DNA from: Byssothecium circinans
Lineage: Eukaryota; Ascomycota; Dothideomycetes; Pleosporales; Massarinaceae
DNA length: 64,000 nt
NCBI GenBank assembly: GCA_010015675.1
Contig: ML976980.1
Location: forward strand, 1,034,453 to 1,098,452
Direction of reading: 5' to 3'
This document shows, piece by piece, positions 55,336 through 64,000 of the stretch (the stretch's first letter is position 1; the number at the start of each line of letters is the position of its first letter). A program made the position numbers and the translations under genes. Below the pieces are notes generated by a model. It ran no database searches. It was not told the origin of the DNA and worked only from the letters and a program-made list of their open reading frames with translations.

Positions 55336-56230
55336 ATGGTGCGCCTAACCACTGCCGCCCCCGTGGCCTGGATGCTGACGGGCGTATCATGTCTCATGGA
55401 ATTCATCAATCCGGCGCCTTTTACGGAAATCAGTAAATTCAAGGACAATCCCGTCTATGTCAAAGGTTCAACGGTCAACATTGCATGGACGGGAGGCGAA
55501 GAGAACGAGGGAGCCTCTCTTGTGCTCTACCAACTGAACAATACGGATGGTATTTGGTTTGGAGACATGGAATACTTGACGCGTACGGACCCCTTATCCC
55601 AACATCGTCAACCCGTCACACTAACAAAGGCCGACAGAAAGCGCAGTTGTCGTAACAAGATATACCTGGCTCGTTGGCACCAGAAAAAACCTTTCTGTAT
55701 CCAACCTGTTCTACTTGAGCATCTTCGAGGAAGGCAAGAGCTTGTCCGATTCGAACAGCCAGTATTTCAACATCACCGAGGCACAGTCGACTTCGTCCTC
55801 ATCGTTATCGCCGAGTAACTCTCCCACTACCACTACAAGACCTTTGGCCAGTACCCCAACGTCGAACGCGTCTGCTGGGCCATACACTTCGACTTTTCCA
55901 ACACCGCAATCTTCAAGCATCTTTCCAACAGGGGCTAAGATTGGTACCGGAGTGGGAATACCGGCCGCGCTTCTTGTGTGCCTCGGGGCCGGCTTCTTCT
56001 TGTTCAGACGCCACAAGCAGAGAAGGAATATCGCCGCGGTAGCGCCACCATACCCGCCCAACGACTATCAATACCCGGACGGTAGCTACTACGGCTCCAA
56101 TTCGAACGACGCTCTGCCAAAATCGCCAGTGGAGATGGGTCAACCTGAGAATCCTTATGTTGCATATCATGACAGTCAAGCCAAGCAGTCGGTGGGTGGG
56201 GGCGCGGAACCAGTTCGCTATGAGATGTGA
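55336..56230 (+). CDS. Single-pass surface protein with Ser/Thr-rich stalk
   Basis: Two exons, 55336-55582 and 55638-56230, with a 55-bp intron (gtacgg...ccgacag) joining DMEYLT to QSAVVVTRYTW; 279 residues. A secretion signal lies at the N-terminus (MVRLTTAAPVAWMLTGVSC). An Ig/fibronectin-like ectodomain follows (GSTVNIAWTGGEENEGASLVL ... LFYLSIFEEG). A Ser/Thr-rich, probably O-mannosylated stalk runs about 135-185. One transmembrane helix (GVGIPAALLVCLGAGFFLF) is followed by a basic stop-transfer RRHKQRR. The 60-residue cytosolic tail has Tyr/Pro-rich YPPNDYQYPDGSYYG. The architecture is that of fungal wall-stress sensors or adhesion-type proteins, but there is no WSC domain. Role in wall sensing is inference. 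Confidence 0.82.
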
Positions 56231-56959
56231 GCCCGTCTTGCTAACGAGCATGGCGTTTGGCAAGGCCCGTTAGTAGGATGTTTGAACGAGGTATGGGCCA
56301 CGGGCCCACGGCAGAAACCACACTTCGTGTATGTATAGTATTAGGACAGAAGTGTTGCTGCACTTTAACAAGCCCAAACAGTGGAAAGCGTTGCAAGGCC
56401 TTTGACGTGTGACTGTACAGCCGTAGTCTTTGAATACAATCCTGTTTGATACCTTGTTGCGAATACCTTCCTCCTTTTTGGCATTTCTCACTGTGGAAGG
56501 ATTGGGGCCTCGGGAGCCTTCGAGGCTGGACTCGCACTAGTGGTCCATAGAACTACCTGACGAGGGATCCACGTGTGCGGATGTGTGCTGATGCGGATCG
56601 TAACAGGCAACGTCCTGATGGTCATGTAAGAGCTTTTGCGGAACCAGAATAGTTGATATGTAGAATACCGCCGGCCTCTGGAGGTAATTGGGGGTATACC
56701 GCTGTGGTTAGGATACCCTTTAGGGTTAGAATCTACCCAATATGGTGGGTGGTGCAGTTTTCAACACAGCGAAGTGCGGTCTGATCTCGTCGTAATCATG
56801 CAAAGAGATTAATTTTGTTATGTGTCTCCTACTTCCTGCAGGCGGCGTCAAATATCGTTACCATAGGTTGCGCATAAATCATCACACTACATCAATGCCT
56901 CAAGGTACCCCTTATTATCAAACCAGACAGCTACCTAGAAAACTTCATCTTCCCCTATA
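56231..56959. other. Intergenic region between convergent genes
   Basis: 3' flanks of the surface protein and the RING protein. No gene, RNA or repeat recognised. Confidence 0.6.
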
Positions 56960-59900
56960 TCAAATCAACCCCTGCCGTTCTCCACTCCCCCCAATAACCC
57001 TCCCGTACCCTCCCGGAAACAGGCCCTTAGAGCCCGCATACACGCCCCAAAACCAGTCGCCATTAATATCCTCCGCCTCAGTAAGTTCAGCAAACTTGGG
57101 AAAAGACAATTCGTCTTCAGCGTCAGCGGCAGGGAAATAGCCCCAGCGTGCTTGGACGCGGAGTCCCACGCCGCCGTCGGGTGGGTACCGGCGTTGAGGC
57201 TGTAAAGCGTGTGGAGACGTAGAGGTGGATGGGGAGTGGTGGCGTGATCCGTCGTGCTCGCGCCATGTCCATTTCTCCTCGCGCTGGGCTTGGGTTTGTG
57301 TGGATGTTGTGGGCGTGCTGGACTCGTTGGTGGGCGGGGAGGCGACTTCTTCCTCGCGGAGGGAAAGGCCGCCCACGAGGTTGCGGACGACAATTCGTCT
57401 CTGTCCGCCGTCTCTATCCTCGAATCCGACGACGATCATGCGGTGCCCGCGAAGGCACCGGCGCCAACCGTTCATCCCGTTGCCCTCGCTGATCTTGCCA
57501 ACCAAGACCAACTTCTTGTAGCAGGAGCTGCATATGTCGTAGTCTCCATCATTGCACTGCGAGCAGTGGAAACGGGTATGAGACGGTGGAATTGGGTAGG
57601 TGCATATGTTGCAGAGCACTGTGAAAGTCAAAGGCCGGTACACGGAATTTACGAGACTGACGTGACCAGGCCCGCGGGTTAATGAAGCGGATTTCGGTGT
57701 CAAGGGTGGTGTTGTGGGGGGTGAGTCGTCTGGGTAGGGCGGGTTGAGATGAGTGGTTCGAGGAGTGGACGGCGCGTCTGTCGACACTGAAGTTTCGGGA
57801 GGTGTACGCTGTTCTTTGGAGATGTGGGTGAGTGGTATAAGAGGGTGCGTACAATGCCGCCCTTGGTTTACGCAGTCGTTACAATACCCCCATTCGCCTT
57901 CGTTGCAGTAATCACATTTCCAATAACACGCATTTGCCCAGCTCGAACAGATATCACAGAACACGCCCTCCTCTAGCCGATGGCTGGGATCTTCCTCACT
58001 CACAAGCGTTCCAGGAGTTGTAGGGCTTTCGGCGAGTTGACCTTGCGGTCTTCTGTATCGGTGACCGCGGAAAATGTGGGGATACTCATAGGATGGGGGA
58101 TATCCGCCTGGCGGAGCTCTTTTTTGATATAGAGGCCAAGCAGCCCAGCCGAACCCAAACCAATGTTTGCAGCCCTTGCCACTTCGATAGCATGGTTGGC
58201 AGAGATTGTAAGTGCCTTCATCGCAGCGGGAGCAGTTAAAATGCAGGTCGTGTTCTATGTGGTCTTTTCTACAGGAGCTGCATGATACATGGGGCTCCGG
58301 ATATAACGTTGGTGGTGGTATGGGCGTAACTGTAGTAGGTGTCGACCGTGCTTGTGCCTCCATGGCAGAGGGATCGGTGCTGGCACGAGGAAATGTGGGA
58401 GGGTTCGCCATGGGAGGAGTGCCGTTGACTGTTCGTCGCAGCTGTCGTGATCCTGCAGGATCAGTAGTCCGTCGTGAATTCGATGTTGATTCTGAAGCGG
58501 AAGCAGGAGGTGATGAGAGCGGCGACGCGACGACGGCCACAGCACTTGTCGGACTCTCCGTTGTAGGTATATGGAAAGCTATTCTCCGTGGAGAGCTCGG
58601 GTTAGACGATGAATGTGCTTGCAAATTATTCCGAAACTGCTGTCGTTCGGCTAGTGTGCTGTGTTGTTGATTATCAGACTGTCGTCTTCGTGCGGGATGC
58701 GGTCTGTCTGGCACTGCGGACGCCGATCGAGTAGTAAGGTCTGTCTGGGAAACGCTGGAACTTTGGCGAGAAGACACATTTAGAGGAGCAGGGCGCAATT
58801 CACTCCGTGTCGATCTCGAGCTGCCTTGGCTTGATGAGCGAGCATGTCGTGTCTGTGCACCTTGATTGGCAACATCAAGCAGTCCAGGACGAGATATCGG
58901 AGGTCTATTGCCCCTCTCTCTTTCTCGGGGCGTCGAGGTTCCACTCTCAGATCGTCCATGGGGTCTTCGCCGTTGTTGGTCGTCATCGCGAGCAGGCGGA
59001 CTCCGTATGTCAGGAGGCGTCGAATATCCCGCATTGATATGTCCTTCTCTTGCCAACCTCTCCCGTCTCTCCCTCCTCTCGCGCTGCCGCTGTGCCTGCC
59101 GTTGCCGATATGCTTGTGCAATCCGCTCACTAATCTCATCTTCTTGCGCAATGTCGATATTATTCAGGTCAATTCCATCTAGCAATCCGTCTTCCATGAT
59201 CTGACGCATAATTTCTTCTTCCATCTCTTGCGAATCCAGCTCGGATGCACTCAATAGCGACCTCAAACTTGACTGATGTTCAATGACTCTTGGAGGGACG
59301 GCCTCCCTCGATGCAGACACGGCAGGTGAATTCCGGCTCCGCGAGCGCCCTTCATCTCTACTCCTTCGCGTATCCGAACTTCGACTCCTCCCGCCATCCT
59401 GGCTTCGTTCCCTCCTCCTTCTCTCCCTCGGTGGTTCCAGGTAATTACTCCCTTCGCCAGTGCCGATCCCCACCTCCCTCAAACTCAGCGCCTGCACGTC
59501 CTCCAGCACCCTTCGCTCCTCCTCATCCACCTCACCCCTACCCCTTCTCCTCAACTTCGGCAGCACATTATCCCCATATTTGAACTTTTCCCTATCAGCC
59601 TTTTTGTCTTCCTCACTCTTTCCCCTCTCCGGATTCGCCTGGATGAACATGTCTAGTAACGTCGTAACCGTCGCATTCGGCTGCGTCAAGCGCACGCTTG
59701 CGCGACATGATGGGCAGGTATATGGGTGAAGCGAAGTTGCGGTTGAGGCTTGGAAGGCGAACCATTCCTTCAGACAGGCGCCGCAGAAGGTGTGAAGGCA
59801 ATCGAGGAGGGTCAAGGGCTGATAGAGGAGATCGGTGCATATCTACCGAGAGGTCAGTCAGAAAACAGCTGGTGAGACACGGGATGAAGTTTCCCCAGAA

Positions 59901-60162
59901 GGGCAGCACAGTGGAAGGCTAGTCTACTGGGCGACATGCGAAGACGGCATGCGAAGACGGCATGCGAAGACGGCATAGCAATTCACGAGCGTGTCGTAGT
60001 CTCGAACCGTGAATATGACGTCCTCGGAACCTCTCACCGCCCTCCCACCTCACCTCCGCACTCGGCACTCCGCACCCCCGAGGACATGAACACAGAACTC
60101 CTACTTACAGAGCACGTCAACTCCTTTTCCAGATCCACAGGCGCGGGGCCTTCCTCCGTCAT
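56960..60162 (-). CDS. RING - triple ZZ zinc finger - SH3-like protein
   Basis: Two exons, 60162-60109 and 59842-56960, with a 266-bp intron joining ELTCS to ICTDLLYQPLTLLDC; 978 residues. A C3HC4 RING at residues 17-64 has Cys17, 20, 33, His35, Cys38, 41, 61 and 64. A long disordered Arg/Ser-rich region follows (about 115-520). Three ZZ-type fingers start near residues 535 (CSSCRKDHIEHDLHF), 644 (CDICSSWANACYWKC) and 759 (CNICTYPIPPSHTRF). A C-terminal SH3-like domain (about 906-970) carries LRVQARWGYFPA, a GDWFWGVY segment and GLFPGGYG. It is probably an E3 ubiquitin ligase with ZZ reader modules for N-terminal or protein ligands and an SH3-like adaptor. I know no characterised protein with exactly this order. 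Confidence 0.88.
59935..59973. repeat. Three tandem copies of a 13-bp unit
   Basis: Unit CATGCGAAGACGG, three perfect consecutive copies, inside the 266-bp first intron of the RING-ZZ gene. Confidence 0.9.
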
Positions 60163-61343
60163 TGCGACGGTGAGAATACTTTTGCCCTCGTACAAGCTCG
60201 TGTAGCTGGGATACTTGGAGCTGGTCGTCGACGTTCAGGTCGCCAACGTTGCGGTCAGCCAATTCGCCTTGGCAATAAGTAGCTGAGCCATTGCTGGAAC
60301 AGGTTAACGCGAGAAACGTCACGGCATCACTACATCACGCATGCAAGCAGAGTCAGCGTGCGGCGCGCAGTAGTCTCGCAAACGCAATGGAACGGGGGGA
60401 AAGACACATCAGAACAGTGAAGGTTGTCGTCGCTGACGGGGACTAGCGCGTGACTCAGGCTTAGTCAGCATCACCTCAAGGCACCTGGGGCTCCACCTTG
60501 CCGACATGCATGTGCACTCTTCAAAGGCGACACTACGGCAATGCTATCTTATGCCAGAATCTTGAAACTTCGGTTCTATATTATTATCATTATTTTCAAA
60601 TCTAGTGGAGGAAGCCTCGATCCAAACCCCGTATTCTATTTCTAGCCGTTCCATGATCGAATCCCTCACCGCCACCATCACCAGTCATTCCAAATACCAC
60701 AAACAGCCTACGTTTACAACAAAGTTTTGTTCTCCGTTGAAACTCTTAAGCATTAGTAAACCTTAAGACTCCTGGTCAATGCACAAGACCCTGTCCGTTC
60801 CAAGATACCGCACAGATGAAACGCCTCGGATGAGTTATCGGATGAGTTATCGGACGGGAATCGGCCGGGAACAAACGAGCCTTAAAACCTGAGGTTTCGA
60901 AACCTCGGGTCTCAGGCAGGCATTTAAGCTTTCTCGTTTGCTTGTGCTGATCTCGGAGATCTCCCGACTTCACTCGTCGCTCAACCTAGAGATCTTGCCC
61001 ATTTTGCAAAAGTGTCCTGTCGCGGAAATCACCGAAATAAATAAATGAAAGAGACGTAAGAGGAGAGAAATTATAGACACGAACGGCTGATTGTATCGAT
61101 TCCTAGAGACAAGTATACAAGGTAATAGAGTGGCTACATTACATTTTATTCCACACAACCCCCCAACACACAAGCGCAAGTACATACATACAGTAATAGT
61201 GAAACAGAAGGAGAGTGGTTTTAGGTTTTACGCTACAACCGGCCATTCGAGAAGGAGAGGAGGCAGTGATCCAGTCACAGAGCGATCAGAGTTCGGTATA
61301 TTCATCCCCGTCGTCCGTCCCGAGTCTTCTCGTCGAATCAAGT
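60163..61343. other. Intergenic region
   Basis: About 1.2 kb, promoter side of the RING-ZZ gene and 3' flank of the repeat protein gene. It holds a 12-bp tandem duplication (ATGAGTTATCGG twice, about 60829-60853) and a strong inverted repeat at 60888-60916. No gene supported. Confidence 0.55.
60888..60916. repeat. Inverted repeat / palindrome
   Basis: A perfect 16-bp palindrome GAGGTTTCGAAACCTC at 60891-60906, nested within CCTGAG (60888-60893) and CTCAGG (60911-60916). It could form a hairpin or bind a dimeric factor; function unknown. Confidence 0.7.
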
Positions 61344-62703
61344 CTAGTTGGCGGCGTTGGCGGCGTTGGCGGCGTTGGCGTTGCCATTCGTGGCCTGATT
61401 CTGCTGTCCGTTGGTGGCACCTTTCCATTTATTAGTTGTGCTCGAAGATTGAATGTGGAAGAGGAAGGAAGATGCATACCACCAGCCTGTTGCTGACCGG
61501 TCTGTTGTCCAGTGGGCAGGTTTTGAGCGCCTTTTTGAAAATGTTAGCATCTTAGGGTCAACAGAAAAAGGCGATGAAGAGAACATACCAGCACCACCTG
61601 CCTGGCCTTGAGCACCACCCGCCTGGCCTTGAACACCACCGGCCTGGCCTTGAGCACCACCCGCCTGGCCTTGAGCACCACCCGCCTGGCCTTGAACACC
61701 ACCGGCCTGGCCTTGAGCACCACCCGCCTGGCCTTGAGCACCACCCGCCTGGCCTTGAGCACCACCGTTCTGAACCTGTCCGTTACCAGTCCCGGCCGCG
61801 AGCGCGGACGCGGCATCGAAAGCAGCCTGGGGGGTTCCAGGAGCTTGTCCAGGGAGGGTGGGTCCTTGGCCCTGTAGAAATGTTAGTACGTTGAAGAAAG
61901 AAGATGAATGGAAAGATTGTCAACGGACCTGAACGCCACCAGCAACACCAGTCTGGTCACAGACGTCGGGACGGACGGCCTGGCTGGCAGAGCCAGTGGA
62001 CGCCATGTAGGCATCGATGTTGGGGAGAACTAAGGTTCATCAGTAAGTATGATCGTGCGGTGGAGCGCAAGACTAACCGTTCACGCAACGGTTCTGGTTG
62101 ATGAGGTCGATGTTGGCGACCGCGGCACGACCCTGCTGGGACATGATCTGGAGCTTGTCGACGACATCCTGGAAAGCACCGCCAGTGGCGAGCGTGCTGT
62201 TGGCACTGATGACATTCGGCTGCTGAGAGTTGGCAGCATCGATGATGGCTTTGTGGTTAAGCTCATCAACCTCGGCGTTGAACGCAACAGTTGCGGCTTG
62301 CTTGAAGGCAACGTTGTTCTGGATGCTGGCGCCAGTGTTCAAGAAGTTGGAGACCATGGAAGTATCCGCCTGCCAGTTGGAGACGGCGGTGGCGAGGTCG
62401 TTCGCCGATGGAGTCTGGCCTTGTTGCGCAGTAGCTCCTCCGGTCGGCACGTTCTGCGCTCCCTGACCTTGCTGCTGCTGAGCACCGCCTTGCTGTTGTT
62501 GAGTGGTCTGGCCAGTACCTATAACGTTGGAGTACGATGTCAGTGTATGTCCAAAACAAGCTTGGAAGAGTGTCCTTCTTACCAGTCTGCGCGCCTGCGG
62601 TGCCTGCACCAGCCTGGCTCGCTCCATTACCCTGGCCTTGCTGGGCCATGGGAGCTGCGAAGGCAGCGGTGGAGAGGAGCGAAGCGAGAATAATGTACTT
62701 CAT
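61344..62703 (-). CDS. Secreted protein with conserved helical domain and GGAQGQA repeats
   Basis: Six exons: 62703-62583, 62518-62078, 62029-61929, 61871-61589, 61530-61480 and 61420-61344, with introns of 48-64 bp; 357 residues. A signal peptide (MKYIILASLLSTAAFAAP) is followed by a Gln/Gly-rich linker. A conserved, mainly helical domain (about 75-215) follows, with ANDLATAVSNWQADTSMVSNFL, ELNHKAIIDAA, FQDVVDKLQIMS and INQNRCVNVLP, and cysteines at RCVN and DVCD. Eight heptads of GGAQGQA/GGVQGQA come next, then a Gln/Asn/Ala tail (NANAANAANAAN). I recall the helical domain from fungal secreted proteins of unknown role; the repeats are the variable part. A surface or extracellular matrix role is likely. 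Confidence 0.85.
61594..61761 (-). repeat. Coding minisatellite, eight 21-bp units
   Basis: Eight uninterrupted 21-bp units encode GGAQGQA. Two (the second and fifth on the plus strand) encode GGVQGQA through C/T changes, revealing a 63-bp higher-order period. Confidence 0.9.
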
Positions 62704-63878
62704 GGTGACTAGTGGTCTGGATGGAATTAGAGTGAAAAAATAAATACGTAGAAAACTATAATAGTCAAGAAGGGGATGGAAGTGGAATAGAAGTTATGTA
62801 GCCGAATAGTGAATGTGGACCTGCCCGAATAGAAAATTTTGGTGGCGGATAGCGCAAGTATTTGTAGTTGAGCTGCCGTCGAGGATGGTACTGCCACCGC
62901 TATGATGCATTGACGTGAAGGTCACAAGTATCCCATCGGGGTGGAAGCGCAGTGCCTACGACATCTTGGCATCATTGTGGTGTAAGAGACTCTTCAAGGC
63001 GTTCGCGCAACAGTGCTGCTTCAGGAAGGATTGAGGGGCTCAGATCACATCCAACGGGTTGCAGTTTCTAGACGGAAGTGCCTCGTTTCGCCAGGGCACC
63101 CATGCGAGGGAACAAAAAAAGCGATCTTGTGGTGTTTTGGGGTTGGAAATCATTGTTTTGAAGGCGTATTGGGACAGTTTCGCTTCGCAGCGCGAGTCGT
63201 GCCTCCACCAACCAAAACGCAACCCAGCATTTCGACAACCTTTCTCCAACCTCGTCTTGGCGTGGTCTTGCTTCATCGGCGAGAAAGCTTGGCGGCGAAT
63301 CCTGGTTTGTTCCCCCGGTGATTTTCCTGCGAAGCTCGGTCCTCGTGCCCCAGAAGTCAAACGAAATAAGCTCTGCATGGTTTGTGGGAACCAAGTCTTT
63401 CCGTCAACCTTCGCTACGTCTCCCCTACAGGAAAGATGCGCGATGCGCAGTTGGGCAGCATTATCGGACTTCACGCCTGAAAGTGTTTTATGTGAGGTCG
63501 CATATCCGAATGTGTGAATCACGCTACAAGAAGAAACACAGCGGGGAAACGCAAGGGTAGAGAGCATAACACGTGCAGGCAAGTGGGTGCCATAGGCGTA
63601 TGAGATGCGAACTGAGCAAAACGCAACGTGATGAAAATAGAAGCTCGGTTTGATGTGCGCCAGCATTTGACAAAACAGCATTAAACGACAACAGGATAGA
63701 TTTGCAGAAGTAGCCCTCCGGTCATGTCCGCGAGATTATATAAAGACTAGAATAACTTCAAACACGGACTTCTATTACGTCTAAGCTAGCCGACCGGGTA
63801 GCTGGCCACCCGTGGATGCTGGCCACATCACAAAATCGGCCACCCCTCAGAAAATCGTGTTTATTTCAGTTAACCTAG
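62704..63878. other. Region without a reliable gene, transposon-adjacent
   Basis: Promoter side of the repeat protein gene. Both strands are open over 63013-63681: a 213-codon minus frame with a true ATG at 63681 and a 152-codon plus frame. Neither shows a domain or intron signals. It may be an old repeat or an orphan gene. The right end enters the transposon terminus near 63786. Confidence 0.4.
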
Positions 63879-64000
63879 TTACAATTGCCACTCTGTACAC
63901 ATGGATTGAAGAGTTTTAGCTGCAGTTTCAGCTGCTGCTCTCTCTGCTTCTTTTTCTGCTGCTTTGTCGTTGTTTTGTAACGCTAAAAGATCTGCTGCCT
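63786..64000 (-). mobile_element. Terminus of a probable DNA transposon, partial
   Basis: Starts with CTAGCCGACCGGGTAGC and contains three GGCCAC blocks (about 63804, 63820 and 63838), a pattern like terminal and subterminal repeats of fungal pogo/Tc1-type elements. A minus-strand reading frame enters from beyond the window and ends 90 bp inside. Only one end is in the window, so TIR pairing and target-site duplication cannot be checked. Confidence 0.4.
63879..64000 (-). CDS. C-terminal end of a possible transposase, partial
   Basis: Forty codons open to the window edge, reading LLALQNNDKAAEKEAERA, then ALA-rich coiled sequence to CTEWQL and TAA at 63879-63881. Lys/Glu/Ala-rich coiled tails of this kind end many fungal pogo-like transposases; identity is inferred from the tail and the repeat-like flank only. 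Confidence 0.4.
   Translation of the reverse strand, partial: AADLLALQNNDKAAEKEAERAAAETAAKTLQSMCTEWQL

Noticed and set aside
61594..61761. CRISPR-like direct repeats
   Set aside because: Units are contiguous without spacers and encode in-frame heptads of a secreted eukaryotic protein.

Overview
This window looks like nuclear DNA of a filamentous ascomycete (Pezizomycotina; Dothideomycetes is my inference). Genes are compact and lie on both strands. Introns are mostly 40-75 bp with GT..AG ends and CTAAC/CTAAT-like branch sites. The families are typically fungal: Zn2Cys6 regulators, DHA2 drug transporters, GEF1-type CLC, IAH1 esterase, OCH1-like glycosyltransferase, nitrilase, CaiB-like protein, DUF1279 mitochondrial protein and small secreted proteins. 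Exon structures were worked out by hand, by requiring reading frame and domain continuity across each intron. Several open frames begin at GTG or TTG; for those I moved the start to the first usable ATG.

Layout. 1-366: C-terminus of midasin. 1.0-2.7 kb: MFS efflux pump. 3.2-5.4 kb: two secreted proteins, one small and cysteine-rich, one with effector-like features. 5.8-9.0 kb: three poorly conserved minus-strand loci, the middle one broken. 10.3-11.9 kb: Zn2Cys6 transcription factor. 12.8-22.9 kb: minus-strand block with a UBP12/USP15-like deubiquitinase, a Zn2Cys6 protein fused to a degenerate Ulp1-like domain, and a conserved coiled-coil protein. 23.5-28.4 kb: IAH1-like esterase and CLC chloride transporter. 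29.4-37.9 kb: glycosyltransferase, kelch protein, CoA-transferase III-like protein, histidine acid phosphatase and nitrilase. 38.4-39.6 kb: broken F-box/LRR-like gene. 39.8-42.3 kb: DUF1279 protein, a newly assembled three-exon gene and an RS/proline-rich protein. 42.5-45.3 kb: two secreted proteases, an aspartic protease and an astacin-type metalloprotease. 46.1-53.2 kb: SDR, haloacid dehalogenase, membrane-anchored type-B carboxylesterase and an AIF-like flavoprotein. 53.4-62.7 kb: OCH1-like transferase, single-pass wall-sensor-like protein, RING-ZZx3-SH3-like protein and a secreted repeat protein. 63.8 kb to the end: terminus of a probable DNA transposon.

No operon or biosynthetic cluster is evident; most genes are housekeeping or individually regulated. 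A loose theme is secretion and the cell surface (two small secreted proteins, two proteases, a phosphatase, glycosyltransferases, a wall-sensor-like protein and a repeat protein). Three ubiquitin/SUMO-type proteins also occur here: a deubiquitinase, a Ulp1-like fusion and a RING protein. The most unusual items are the Zn2Cys6/Ulp1-like fusion that has lost catalytic residues, the astacin whose zinc signature is split over a 42-nt exon, the acid phosphatase with Asn-Asp where His-Asp is usual, and the repeat-expanding secreted protein.
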